From: JBGUVL01 sp964370395
GTDB taxonomy: Bacteria > Bacillota_I > Bacilli_A > Erysipelotrichales > Erysipelotrichaceae
Assembly: GCA_964370395.1 (NCBI GenBank)
Contig: CAYJIZ010000009.1
Span: 29,460 to 93,459 of the forward strand
DNA: 64,000 bases
Direction of reading: 5' to 3'
Both the position numbers and the translations under genes were made by a program. Shown here piece by piece: positions 7,320 through 16,188 of this stretch. How positions within the stretch are numbered: position 1 is the first letter of the stretch; each line of letters starts with the position of its first letter. The notes beneath the pieces are model-generated. The model saw only the letters and a list, made by a program, of their open reading frames with translations. It ran no database searches and was not told the origin of the DNA.

Positions 7320-9100
7320 GCACGTTTTTTCTGCATTTCTTCAATTGCTTCTTTGGAATTTAAGATAACAGGAATAACAATCGGGTTACGATGTGTTTTT
7401 CCATACAAGAACGGTTCTAATGAACTACGGATGGTGTTTTTGATTTCACCAAATGTCGTTTTTGTTTTCATTTTTTCTTTTAGTGCATTGAAGACTACTT
7501 GTTCTGCTTCTTTTAATAAGGATTGCGAATCTTTAATAAAGACAAATCCTCTTGATACGATAACAGGTTTGCATAAGATTTTGCTTTCTCTAGAATCGAT
7601 GGATACGATTACGGATACCAATCCATTATCACCAAGGATTTGACGATCTTTTAATACCGCCGTAGAGATACCTGAAATATCATTTCCATCCACAAAGATA
7701 GCATCCGCTTGAATACGCTCATTTGCTGGGAAAACTTCTTCATTACGCATAATCAATACATCACCATTTGCTAATGTAAAAATATTTTCTTCGGGAATAC
7801 CAGTTTCCATACCATATCCCGCATGTTGTTTCAACATTTTGAATTCTCCATGGATTGGCATAAAGTATTTTGGTTTCATTAACTGCAACATTAACTTTTG
7901 TTCTTCTTGCGAAGCATGCCCAGTTGTATGTAAGTTATTCAAAATAGAATTGGTTAGCACATTTGCTCCATGGCGATATAATTTATTAATTACTTGGTTA
8001 ACACTATCGTTGTTACCAGGAATTGGGTTACTTGAGAAAACGATTGTATCATTTGGCATCAATTTAATAAATCGATGTGTTCCAGCCGCAATTCTTGAAA
8101 GTGCTGCTAATGGTTCTCCTTGCGAACCAGTACAAATAATACATGTTTTGTCAGCAGGGTAGTGGTTTAATTGATCAGGTTGTAAGAAACTGCTTTCTTT
8201 AATGTTGATCTTACCTTGTTTTCTACTTACCTCTACGACATTTTCCATACTTCTTCCGAAGATGGCAACTTTTCTTCCACAGCTTACTGCTGCTTCTAAA
8301 ATTTGTGCGACACGATATACGTTTGAAGCAAAGGTTGCGACAATCAAACGTCCTTCGGTTTTCTTAAATACATCTAAAATCGCATTGGCTACTTTCTTTT
8401 CAGAAATAGAGAATCCTTCTACACCAGAGTTTGTCGAGTCACTTAGTAATAATGTGACTCCAATTTGTCCGATGTATGCCATCTTTTGGTATTCTGAATT
8501 GGTACCAACAGGTGTTAAGTCAAACTTAAAGTCACCAGTATGTACGATGCGTCCATTTTCAGTATAGATAATAATTCCTAATGAATCAGGAATAGAATGG
8601 GTTGTATCAAAGAATCCACATGAGAAATGTTTCATTTGGATTTTCGCATCACAATCGATTTGAATCATCTTCACTCCCTTTAGCATTTTTCTTTCTTCTA
8701 ATTTTTTAGAAATCAAAGAAATAGCAAATTGTGGAGCGTAAATCGCATCGATTTTAACGCTTTTTAATAAGAAGGGAATACCTCCTATATGGTCTTCATG
8801 ACCATGGGTAATAACTAGGACCTTCTTTTTATGGTCGTTTTTTAATAGATGTGAATAGTCAGGAATGACATAGTCAACACCTAATAAGTGTTCATCCGGA
8901 AAACGCACTCCAGAGTCGATAATTAAGATTTCATTATCTTGCTCAATGCAATACATATTTTTACCAACTTCACCTAGTCCCCCTAAGGCGTAGACTAAAG
9001 TATCCGTTTTTTTAATATTTGTCTTATTATGGTTTATTTTCTTATTGCTTTCTTTTGACGTTCTCGGTGTTTTATTGCTTGTTTTATTGTTTGTATTCAT
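7304..9100 (-). CDS. rnj: Ribonuclease J
   Basis: A 598-residue metallo-beta-lactamase/beta-CASP nuclease with endo- and 5'-exonuclease activity in mRNA turnover and RNA maturation. The zinc motif HGHEDHIGG lies near residue 99, and the LGGLGEVGKN entry strand near 39; the beta-CASP and C-terminal domains follow. The ATG at 9100 is preferred over a TTG five codons upstream because GAAAGGAG (9106-9113) precedes it. Compared with Bacillus RNase J1 it carries an extra N-terminal stretch of about 25 residues, rich in Asn, Lys, Thr and Ser and probably unstructured. Only one rnj is seen here, so J1 versus J2 cannot be assigned. Confidence 0.95.
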   Translation of the reverse strand: MNTNNKTSNKTPRTSKESNKKINHNKTNIKKTDTLVYALGGLGEVGKNMYCIEQDNEILIIDSGVRFPDEHLLGVDYVIPDYSHLLKNDHKKKVLVITHGHEDHIGGIPFLLKSVKIDAIYAPQFAISLISKKLEERKMLKGVKMIQIDCDAKIQMKHFSCGFFDTTHSIPDSLGIIIYTENGRIVHTGDFKFDLTPVGTNSEYQKMAYIGQIGVTLLLSDSTNSGVEGFSISEKKVANAILDVFKKTEGRLIVATFASNVYRVAQILEAAVSCGRKVAIFGRSMENVVEVSRKQGKINIKESSFLQPDQLNHYPADKTCIICTGSQGEPLAALSRIAAGTHRFIKLMPNDTIVFSSNPIPGNNDSVNQVINKLYRHGANVLTNSILNNLHTTGHASQEEQKLMLQLMKPKYFMPIHGEFKMLKQHAGYGMETGIPEENIFTLANGDVLIMRNEEVFPANERIQADAIFVDGNDISGISTAVLKDRQILGDNGLVSVIVSIDSRESKILCKPVIVSRGFVFIKDSQSLLKEAEQVVFNALKEKMKTKTTFGEIKNTIRSSLEPFLYGKTHRNPIVIPVILNSKEAIEEMQKKRAKKAS

Positions 9101-9166
9101 ATACTCTCCTTTCAAACACCAACTTTAAATAATTATAGCACAATTTTAATAAATTTACTTGTGCAT

Positions 9167-9194
9167 AAAAAATAATCACAAAAATGTGATTATT
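9167..9194 (-). terminator. Terminator after def
   Basis: Read on the minus strand, AATAATCACA and TGTGATTATT form a 10-bp stem that overlaps the def stop codon and runs into T6. Confidence 0.8.
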
Positions 9195-9744
9195 CGATTA
9201 CGATCGCATCTTCGATTTCAGTAAATGGATTTTGTTTGTTGATGTGGTCATAGTAAAGCACACCATTAAAATGATCCATTTCGTGTTGAAGCACGATTGC
9301 TTCATAATTGCGGGCGCGAATGCGGATATGTTCATCACGAAGCATATCGTACCCTTCTACTGTAATACGTGCTGCACGAGGAACGTATCCCTCATGAAAC
9401 ATTTCTACCGACAAACAGCCTTCGCCACCTTTTAAATAAGCGAATTGTTTAGAATGCGAAATAATTTTTGGATTTACAAGCGCATATTCGATTGTTTCAT
9501 CCCCATCGTGTAATACAATCGCTAGCATTTTTTTTGCTACACCACATTGAATCGCTGCAATTCCTACTGCAGGTTTCAAATCGTACGCTTCTATTTTTTC
9601 TTCGTCAGTAGAGTCACGCACATAAGTAATCATTTGTGTTAATAGTTCTTTGTCTTCTTTGTTTAATGGTAAAGTAACGTCTTCTGATTTTGTACGAATC
9701 AAAGGATCGCTATCTTTTATAATATTTGAAATTGTAATTCTCAT
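9190..9744 (-). CDS. def: Peptide deformylase
   Basis: A 184-residue metalloenzyme that removes the N-formyl group from new proteins. All three motifs are present: VGIAAIQCG (motif 1), EGCLS with the metal-binding cysteine (motif 2) and QHEMDHFNG with the two histidines and catalytic Glu (motif 3). The inserted segment between motifs 1 and 2 matches the longer Gram-positive (type 2) deformylases. The gene is transcribed away from ftsW, with a 122-bp AT-rich gap between them. Confidence 0.97.
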   Translation of the reverse strand: MRITISNIIKDSDPLIRTKSEDVTLPLNKEDKELLTQMITYVRDSTDEEKIEAYDLKPAVGIAAIQCGVAKKMLAIVLHDGDETIEYALVNPKIISHSKQFAYLKGGEGCLSVEMFHEGYVPRAARITVEGYDMLRDEHIRIRARNYEAIVLQHEMDHFNGVLYYDHINKQNPFTEIEDAIVIE

Positions 9745-9866
9745 TGTCTCACCAAATTCTTTCTTAATCTATTTTATATAAATTTGTGATAGAATGGAAG
9801 TAATTAGACTAAATTTGTTTCAAAACTAGATAAAATAGGGTAAAATATAAGGCAGGAGTGATGTGA

Positions 9867-11111
9867 ATGCGAAAAATGAAAGGCTTCAGTTTACGAATGC
9901 CTAGAAATTATGATCGAACAATGCATTTTTGTATTCTTTTGTTGTTGGCAGTGGGTAGTTTAATGGTCCTTTCTACAAATGCAAAAGACATTGATGCAGT
10001 GTACAAATCGATCATAAGACAAATTCCATTTTTAATAACATCGTATATTTTGATGATTCTGGCAGCACGTTATTTTGTGCGTATGTTATCCAGAGAGGTC
10101 AAGATTAGAGATGATAAGAGTGCGAATAGAAAAGCGAAAAATTTTTATCGCGGCTTGTTTCGTGTTGTCGGAATCGGGATTTGTATCTTACTTGTCTTAA
10201 CTTTAGTAATTGGAGATGAGATTAATGGAAGTAAATCGTGGATTCAATTAGGGTTCTTTTCATTGCAACCTAGTGAATTTGCGAAAGTATATATGATTTT
10301 GTTGTTGGGTATTATTGTGAATGACTATGGTCATCGCCGTATTAAATTTATGCAGTTTATGGGTGAACCATTAATATTTTATTGTTTTAGTTTGCTTATT
10401 ATCGCAATCCAACCGGATTTGGGAACGTTAATTGTCTTTACTGGTATTACGATGACATGTCTTTTGATCCCAAGTAATCCCAATTTGGCTAAATTGAAAA
10501 AGTTAATTTTGTTTGGGGTAGTGGTGATTGTGGTAGCGACGATTTTCTTATCCACCGAATTTGGAATGTCAATTTTAGAAAAATTCAATTTAGGATACAA
10601 ATTTAATCGATTTGAGAGTGCCGCCGATCCGTTTAAGGATATGTACAATACGGGATATAATATCTTTTATAGTTTGTCTGCGATTGCCAATGGTGGACTG
10701 AGTGGTTTGGGTTTTGGTAACTCTGAATTAAAGTATGGGTACTTACCAGAAGCTTCCACTGACTTTATCTTTTCGATTACGATTGAAGAGTTAGGTATTT
10801 TAGGATTGTTAGTGATCGTTGGTTGTTATGCGATTATTATCTATAAGTTATTCTATTATGCGCTCAAGAGTAAGAGCGAAGGATACAAAGTAATTCTGAT
10901 TGGATCGGCAGCCTATTTATGTTTGCATTTCATTTTAAATATTGGAGGCGTAAGTGCCTTAATTCCGTTAACTGGAGTTCCATTATTATTTATTTCATCG
11001 GGTGGTAGTTCCATGTTATCGATTATGATTTTGATGGGAGTATGCCAATCGATTATCGCATTGACAAGAAGTCAGATGGCGCGTATTCAGGAAAGTAAAA
11101 ACACAACATAA
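9867..11111 (+). CDS. ftsW: SEDS-family glycosyltransferase, probably FtsW
   Basis: A 414-residue membrane protein with about ten helices. SEDS proteins polymerise lipid II into glycan strands with a class B PBP partner. Hallmarks are GSKSWIQLGFFSLQPSEFAK, QPDLGT, the loop YLPEASTDFIFSI with the catalytic-type Asp, and FISSGGSSML near the C-terminus. RodA has the same motifs; FtsW is favoured because rsmD and coaD follow, an order also found near ftsW in Bacillus, and because a PbpB partner exists in the window at 56.5 kb. The site GGCAGGAGTGATG precedes the ATG. Confidence 0.85.
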   Translation: MRKMKGFSLRMPRNYDRTMHFCILLLLAVGSLMVLSTNAKDIDAVYKSIIRQIPFLITSYILMILAARYFVRMLSREVKIRDDKSANRKAKNFYRGLFRVVGIGICILLVLTLVIGDEINGSKSWIQLGFFSLQPSEFAKVYMILLLGIIVNDYGHRRIKFMQFMGEPLIFYCFSLLIIAIQPDLGTLIVFTGITMTCLLIPSNPNLAKLKKLILFGVVVIVVATIFLSTEFGMSILEKFNLGYKFNRFESAADPFKDMYNTGYNIFYSLSAIANGGLSGLGFGNSELKYGYLPEASTDFIFSITIEELGILGLLVIVGCYAIIIYKLFYYALKSKSEGYKVILIGSAAYLCLHFILNIGGVSALIPLTGVPLLFISSGGSSMLSIMILMGVCQSIIALTRSQMARIQESKNTT

Positions 11112-11129
11112 TGAAGTGAGGAATGAAAA

Positions 11130-11681
11130 ATGAGAATCATTGCAGGAAAACATCGTTCTCGAAAGTTAATGAGCTTAGAGGGAAATGATACAAGACCGAC
11201 GCAAGATAAAATCAAGGAAGCAATCTTCTCTAGTATCGGAACCTATTTTGATGGTGGTAGGGTATTGGATTTGTTTGCGGGAAGTGGTAGTGTTGGCTTA
11301 GAGTGTTTATCAAGAGGAATGAAAGAAGCCTATTTTTGTGATTGTAATAAAGCGGCAATTCAAATTGTCGAGCAGAATTGTGAAGCGCTAAAAGAAGCAT
11401 CCAATTGTACGATTGTGATGAGTGATTACCAAAGTATGTTGAAACAATGCGAAAACCTACAATTTGATCTGGTTTTTATTGATCCTCCTTATGCATTAAA
11501 AGTACATGATGAAATTATGATGTACATTGCAAGTAAGCATATGGTGAGTGAGTATGGAGATGTGATTGTGGAAACACACAAAGAAGATACGTTACAAGAT
11601 CATTATATGGATTTAGTGAAAGTAAAAGAAAAGTGTTATGGTATTACGAAAGTTAGTTATTATCGAAAGGAGCAACGATAA
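11130..11681 (+). CDS. rsmD: 16S rRNA (guanine966-N2)-methyltransferase
   Basis: A 183-residue Rossmann-fold methyltransferase that modifies G966 in 16S rRNA with S-adenosylmethionine. It has the typical start MRIIAGKHRSRKL, SAM loop DLFAGSGSVGLE and catalytic FIDPPYAL. Its stop overlaps the coaD start (TAATG), a pairing conserved through the Bacillota. Confidence 0.95.
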   Translation: MRIIAGKHRSRKLMSLEGNDTRPTQDKIKEAIFSSIGTYFDGGRVLDLFAGSGSVGLECLSRGMKEAYFCDCNKAAIQIVEQNCEALKEASNCTIVMSDYQSMLKQCENLQFDLVFIDPPYALKVHDEIMMYIASKHMVSEYGDVIVETHKEDTLQDHYMDLVKVKEKCYGITKVSYYRKEQR

Positions 11682-12160
11682 TGAAAACAGCAATTTATCC
11701 AGGAAGTTTTGATCCGATTACCAAAGGGCATATGGATATCATTACTCGTTCATCTAAGATTTTTGATCAAGTAATCGTGGTGATTATGCGCAATGATAAA
11801 AAAGCGTATTTGTTTTCAGAAGAAGAACGTTTGGAAATGATTGCCCAAGCTTGTGCTTCTTTGCATAATGTAACGTGCGTGGTCGGGGAAGGATTGTCAG
11901 TTAAGTTTGCCAAACAAAATAATGCGAATGTAATGATTCGTGGAATCCGTGCAGTGCAGGATTACGAATACGAATTGCAAAGTGCAACCGCGAATATGTG
12001 GTTGGATAGTTCAATTGAAACGTGTTTCTTTATGGCGAAGCCAGAGTATTCGTTTTTGTCGAGCAGTAGTGTAAAAGAGATTGCATCTTATAATGAAGAT
12101 GTAAGTCGTTTTGTGGATCCTTTTGTGGAGCAAAAACTAAGTGAGAAGTTTAAAAACTAA
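11681..12160 (+). CDS. coaD: Phosphopantetheine adenylyltransferase
   Basis: A 159-residue nucleotidyltransferase for the penultimate step of coenzyme A synthesis (4'-phosphopantetheine + ATP to dephospho-CoA). The N-terminal YPGSFDPITKGHMD contains the nucleotide-binding T/HxGH-type motif (here TKGH), IRGIRAVQDYEYE binds substrate, and FLSSSSVKEIA is the ISSTxVRE-type loop. It is coupled to rsmD by a one-base overlap and followed by a terminator. Confidence 0.97.
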   Translation: MKTAIYPGSFDPITKGHMDIITRSSKIFDQVIVVIMRNDKKAYLFSEEERLEMIAQACASLHNVTCVVGEGLSVKFAKQNNANVMIRGIRAVQDYEYELQSATANMWLDSSIETCFFMAKPEYSFLSSSSVKEIASYNEDVSRFVDPFVEQKLSEKFKN

Positions 12161-12161
12161 G

Positions 12162-12185
12162 AAGTGACGAGTGGTCACTTTTTTT
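12162..12185 (+). terminator. Terminator of the ftsW-rsmD-coaD group
   Basis: AAGTGAC, a five-base loop and GTCACTT, followed by T5. Confidence 0.8.
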
Positions 12186-12198
12186 AAAAAAACAAAAA

Positions 12199-12226
12199 TT
12201 AACACAAAATTAACAAAAGTATAACA
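12199..12226 (+). promoter_or_regulatory. PhoP-box-like direct repeats before a phosphate symporter
   Basis: TTAACA at 12199, TTAACA at 12210 and ATAACA at 12221 repeat with an exact 11-bp period (5-bp spacers). The PhoP consensus of Bacillus subtilis is TTHACA half-sites at this spacing. A TATAAT at 12236-12241 lies just downstream, so the repeats cover the -35 region where PhoP activates. The downstream gene is a Na+/phosphate symporter, as expected for the Pho regulon. No experimental support is available here. Confidence 0.65.
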
Positions 12227-12283
12227 CTATTTATATATAATTATCATGAATTATAAATATTCATATTATACAATGGAGGGTTT

Positions 12284-13930
12284 ATGGGATTCGAAAGTAT
12301 ATTAACGCTATTAGGAGGACTGGCTCTGTTTCTTTATGGGATGAAGATGATGAGCGATGGTCTGGAGGTTGCAGCTGGAGATAAAATGCAAGCCATTTTA
12401 GAAAAGCTTACAGCCAATCGATTTATTGGTATTTTGGTAGGAGCAATGATTACAGCTGCCATTCAAAGTTCGTCAGCAACCACGGTAATGGTTATCGGGT
12501 TTGTTAATTCAGGATTGATGAAACTAGAAAAAGCGGTATGGGTTATTATGGGAGCAAACATCGGGACGACGATCACAGGGCAATTAATTGCCTTAGATGT
12601 ATCGGCTATTGCACCGATTATTGCGATTATTGGTGTGGTTTTAGTAACATTCTTCAATAATGAGAAATTGAAGAGTATTGGTGAAATCTTTGGAGGATTA
12701 GGGATTTTATTCATTGGGATGGGTATGATGTCTGATTCGATGGTTCCACTTCGTGAATCGGAAGCGTTTGTTTCAATTATGACAAACTTCTCAAATCCAT
12801 TGTTAGGTATACTAGCGGGGGCAGCATTTACTGCGATTATTCAAAGTTCGAGTGCTTCCATCGGTATTTTACAGGCACTTGCTGCCAGTGGGGTTATCCC
12901 ACTGCAAAGTGCAGTTTACGTATTGTTTGGACAAAATATAGGGACATGTGTGACTTCGTTCTTAGCGTCTTTGTCAGCCAATCGAAATGCCAAGCGAGCA
13001 ACGCTGGTGCATTTGTTGTTTAATATGATAGGTACGGTATTGTTTGTAAGTGTCGCTATGACATTCCCATTTGCGGAAATCGTAGCCAACTTTACGCCAA
13101 ACAACCCAATGGCACAACTTGCCAACATTCATACTATCTTCAATGTTGTGACAACGTTATTGTTGTTGCCATTTGGTAAGAAGTTAGCAGAATTGACATA
13201 TGTGCTATTACCGTTAAAAGAAGACGAGAAAGAAGATACAATGGAGTTAACGCTATTAGGAGACCAAACGTTTGGTTCTGGTTTGGTAGCGATGACTTCA
13301 TTAAAAGCAGAAATTGTTCGTATGTTTGTATTAACGAAAAAGTCATTCTTGTTAACACGTGATGTGTTTATGGAAGGCAAGAAGTTAAATAGTGAGAAAA
13401 TTGAAAATAATGAAAAGCGTATTAATCGTATGAACTTTGAAATCAATAAGTTTATGTCGAACGTTACAACGCTTGGATTAAATGAAGTAGAATCAGGAAA
13501 ATGTAATGTATTGTTTAAGTTATCAGTTGATATTGAACGAATTGGTGATCATATTGAAAACTTAGCAGAATATGCAAGAATGTATAATTTAAAAGAGATT
13601 ACATTTGATGAAACAACGAAAAAAGAGTTGGATGCGTTATACCAAAACATTCAACATGTACAAAATATTTTATTAGAAGAAGATGTATTTGATAGCGAAG
13701 ACTTGTTTAAAGAAATTGAAGACAAAGAAGAAGAAATGGATAAAAATACAGCGATGTTTAGAAAGAACGAAATCAAACGTCTACAAAACAAAGTGGACGA
13801 TGCCAACACGGGTGTGATTTATTCTGAAATGTTGACGGATTTGGAACGTATCTCTGACTACTTATTAAATGTAGCACAAGATTGCCAAACGTATGAATTA
13901 TCATTCAAACAAGTATACAATGCACAATAA
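12284..13930 (+). CDS. Na/Pi-cotransporter II-family protein with PhoU-like C-terminus
   Basis: A 548-residue sodium-dependent phosphate transporter. The N-terminal 310 residues contain two inverted Na_Pi_cotrans repeats, each with the QSSSA motif (near 61 and 187), together with GANIGTT and GQNIGT. The C-terminal 340-540 region is a helical PhoU-like domain (DIERIGDHIENLAEYA and DLERISDYLLNVAQD), usual in the bacterial NptA/YjbB group. ATGGAGGG precedes the ATG. It stands alone between two terminators behind a PhoP-box-like repeat, so phosphate starvation control is likely. Some homologues act in phosphate export, so direction of flux is not certain. Confidence 0.9.
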   Translation: MGFESILTLLGGLALFLYGMKMMSDGLEVAAGDKMQAILEKLTANRFIGILVGAMITAAIQSSSATTVMVIGFVNSGLMKLEKAVWVIMGANIGTTITGQLIALDVSAIAPIIAIIGVVLVTFFNNEKLKSIGEIFGGLGILFIGMGMMSDSMVPLRESEAFVSIMTNFSNPLLGILAGAAFTAIIQSSSASIGILQALAASGVIPLQSAVYVLFGQNIGTCVTSFLASLSANRNAKRATLVHLLFNMIGTVLFVSVAMTFPFAEIVANFTPNNPMAQLANIHTIFNVVTTLLLLPFGKKLAELTYVLLPLKEDEKEDTMELTLLGDQTFGSGLVAMTSLKAEIVRMFVLTKKSFLLTRDVFMEGKKLNSEKIENNEKRINRMNFEINKFMSNVTTLGLNEVESGKCNVLFKLSVDIERIGDHIENLAEYARMYNLKEITFDETTKKELDALYQNIQHVQNILLEEDVFDSEDLFKEIEDKEEEMDKNTAMFRKNEIKRLQNKVDDANTGVIYSEMLTDLERISDYLLNVAQDCQTYELSFKQVYNAQ

Positions 13931-13931
13931 A

Positions 13932-13960
13932 AAAACCTAGGTTAGTTACCTAGGTTTTCT
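13932..13960. terminator. Bidirectional terminator
   Basis: AAAACCTAGGT and ACCTAGGTTTT flank a five-base loop, between convergent genes and with T-rich flanks on both strands. Confidence 0.85.
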
Positions 13961-15156
13961 TTTGGATAATTGGTGATGATGTAGTAACGAACTGTTTTTT
14001 GGTCATCTTCTACACTCACTTGAATTTGTGAACTTGTACCCGTTTTAATACGAATGTTATCCAATTGTTTTGGTTCATTTGGATCCACTTGTCCATAGTA
14101 TTCTTCTGTTATTTTAAAGTTTGCTGCTGCACTGCGAACAGCATCGATGTTTTCGTATTGTTCAAGACCACCTGGTAAAGCAATTGCAAAAGGTTCGTCT
14201 CTTGCGAATTCCACTGCGACAACATGACAATCATTGATGTCAGCAGGTAATTCAGAATAGTTTTTCACGCTAACAAATAAGTAGTAATCATTTTTCTCTA
14301 ACATGTATTTTTTTGTTTGGTTGTCATTAGAAGGAATGATGACATCCTTGTCCTTAATCTTCCATCCTTCTTTTGTAAAGGAGGACATCGCAGTTGGTAA
14401 GTTGTAGATCGCCCCATCAATTGCGAAAGCTTCAGAACTGATGCCTTCAGGCAAGCTTGTACGAGGTTGTTCGTTTTTTAAACTTTCTGGTAATGCTGTT
14501 TTTGTCAGTGGTTTTTCATACGATAAGATAATCTCTTCTAGTATTTCACTTTCTTCATCCATAACTAAGACAATGGTTTGTCTCGCATCGTATTGGTATA
14601 AAATAGCATAGCTATCTTTGGTGAAGTCTTCTAATATTTCACTTTCCCGTCCATACGTTTTAAGGATTTCCTCTTCGCTACTTTTTCCTAGGACAATGCC
14701 TTTTGGTAATGTAACTGTATGGTCTTTGTAGTCTTCGCTCGCTAGACTAACACTGGATAAATAGTATTTGTCCATCGTTGCTGGAAACTCTTCACTACTG
14801 TTGAAGTAAGTGTGTAATGAAATATCGTTTTTTGTGAACCATTGGTGATCCATTGGAATGAATTCGAATGGATCGTCAGGTATTGTTGTTTGATCGCTCC
14901 AACCAAGTTTGATAAAGTCAGGTAAACTGATTGGTAATTGAACCATTTCTTCATCAATCTTAAAAGCGAATGAGTACAGGTTCTTCATTGGATCATTAGA
15001 ATTATTCGTTACATTTTTTACTGGTTTATAATTTGTTTCTTCTTTTGCCATTGACATTGCAATGTTTGTATCTTTCGGTAATAACGTTTGAAAACAAAAG
15101 ATAAGAAAGGCGAGAATCAATACGCCTAAAATGATTTTTGTTTTTGAAATTTTCAT
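13942..15156 (-). CDS. Uncharacterised membrane-anchored protein with duplicated domain
   Basis: I do not recognise this 404-residue protein. The ATG at 15156 follows AAGGAAGGG. Residues about 8-27 form one hydrophobic anchor (KIILGVLILAFLIFC), so the rest is probably outside the cell. Two regions resemble each other: about 65-205, starting FKIDEEMVQLPISLPDFIKLGW, and about 240-395, starting FAIDGAIYNLPTAMSSFTKEGW. Each continues with a strand-rich segment and an LPxG turn (LPKGIVLG, LPGGLEQY). There are no catalytic motifs; sensing or binding at the envelope is possible. It is transcribed alone from its own promoter. Confidence 0.75.
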   Translation of the reverse strand: MKISKTKIILGVLILAFLIFCFQTLLPKDTNIAMSMAKEETNYKPVKNVTNNSNDPMKNLYSFAFKIDEEMVQLPISLPDFIKLGWSDQTTIPDDPFEFIPMDHQWFTKNDISLHTYFNSSEEFPATMDKYYLSSVSLASEDYKDHTVTLPKGIVLGKSSEEEILKTYGRESEILEDFTKDSYAILYQYDARQTIVLVMDEESEILEEIILSYEKPLTKTALPESLKNEQPRTSLPEGISSEAFAIDGAIYNLPTAMSSFTKEGWKIKDKDVIIPSNDNQTKKYMLEKNDYYLFVSVKNYSELPADINDCHVVAVEFARDEPFAIALPGGLEQYENIDAVRSAAANFKITEEYYGQVDPNEPKQLDNIRIKTGTSSQIQVSVEDDQKTVRYYIITNYPKENLGN

Positions 15157-15178
15157 AGGTATCCCTTCCTTTATAACC

Positions 15179-15207
15179 ATTATATTACAATTTTAACGCT
15201 ATAACAA
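15179..15207 (-). promoter_or_regulatory. Promoter of the duplicated-domain protein
   Basis: On the minus strand TTGTTA (15207-15202) and TATAAT (15184-15179) are 17 bp apart, closely upstream of the start at 15156. Confidence 0.65.
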
Positions 15208-15231
15208 TTCAATTTCGGTTGTATTTTTTAT

Positions 15232-15260
15232 ATGACAATATAGAAAAAGTATATTATAAT
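15232..15260 (+). promoter_or_regulatory. Promoter of the metallophosphoesterase gene
   Basis: ATGACA (15232-15237) and TATAAT (15255-15260) have a 17-bp spacer, 20 bp before the start codon. Confidence 0.7.
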
Positions 15261-15279
15261 AATACATAGAGGGAAGAGA

Positions 15280-16161
15280 ATGGAAAAACGTAAACATCTT
15301 ATTAGAAATATCTTATTATCATTTTTAGCGCTCCTTATATGTTTTATTGGGTATGCTGCCGCTTCGTACTATAGCTCTAAAAACTATGTTGAATGCACGA
15401 CATACGAATATCCAAGCGAACGCATCGATAAGGAAGTGAACGTGGTCGTATTATCTGATGTGCATGCGCATATGTTTGGTGAGGATAATAAGAAATTATT
15501 AGCAAAAGTTAAGGAAGCAAAACCGGATATTATATTAGCGGTAGGTGATATTATCAACTTTTATGAAGAATCACCAGACTTTTTGTTTCACTTAATTTCA
15601 CAGTTAAAAGAAATTGCACCTACGTATTATAGTGTAGGAAACCATGAAGTGGAATTAATGAATGTGAAGCAATTCGATCTTCAAAATGGAGTCGAGAGTG
15701 CAGGTGGTATTTATTTGGACCAAGAATTTGTGGATGTGGATGTAAAAGGACAAGCGTTACGCATTGGTGGATTGTACGATTATTCGTATAACTATGCACA
15801 AGTTCCACAAGAACAATATGTGGAAAAGAGTAGTTATCAATATTTGCAATCGTTTGAGAATAGCGATCGCTTTAAAATCATGATGAGCCATCGCCCAGAA
15901 AGTTTTCTTACTGATGCACAAGATGCCAAATGGGATATTGATTTAGTAGTAAGTGGACACGAACACGGTGGGCAAATTCGTTTGCCATTCATCGGTGGGT
16001 TTTATTCAACACATTTAGGACTGTTTTCTGAATTTTTAGATGACTATCATATTGTGAATGGAATACCTATGGTTATTTCAAGAGGGCTGGGAACACATGA
16101 AAGCAATGTTCCACCTCGTATGTACAACATACCTGAAATCGTAAAAATCACAATTACATAA
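15280..16161 (+). CDS. Membrane-anchored metallophosphoesterase, YkuE/YaeI-like
   Basis: A 293-residue calcineurin-like phosphoesterase. An N-terminal hydrophobic segment (about 9-29) anchors it, with the catalytic domain most likely outside. Di-metal ligands appear in order: LSDVHAH, VGDIINF, GNHE, MSHRPE (instead of the usual xxHxP) and SGHEHGGQIRLP. The last motif and the ending SRGLGTHE.NVPPRMYN are typical of the YkuE/YaeI branch, some of which cleave lipid or nucleotide phosphates at the membrane. The true substrate is unknown. Confidence 0.88.
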   Translation: MEKRKHLIRNILLSFLALLICFIGYAAASYYSSKNYVECTTYEYPSERIDKEVNVVVLSDVHAHMFGEDNKKLLAKVKEAKPDIILAVGDIINFYEESPDFLFHLISQLKEIAPTYYSVGNHEVELMNVKQFDLQNGVESAGGIYLDQEFVDVDVKGQALRIGGLYDYSYNYAQVPQEQYVEKSSYQYLQSFENSDRFKIMMSHRPESFLTDAQDAKWDIDLVVSGHEHGGQIRLPFIGGFYSTHLGLFSEFLDDYHIVNGIPMVISRGLGTHESNVPPRMYNIPEIVKITIT

Positions 16162-16162
16162 A

Positions 16163-16184
16163 AAAAAGAGCGATTGCTCTTTTT
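16163..16184. terminator. Bidirectional terminator, phosphoesterase / hpf
   Basis: AAAAAGAGC, loop GATT, GCTCTTTTT; convergent genes lie on both sides. Confidence 0.8.
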
Positions 16185-16188
16185 CTTT

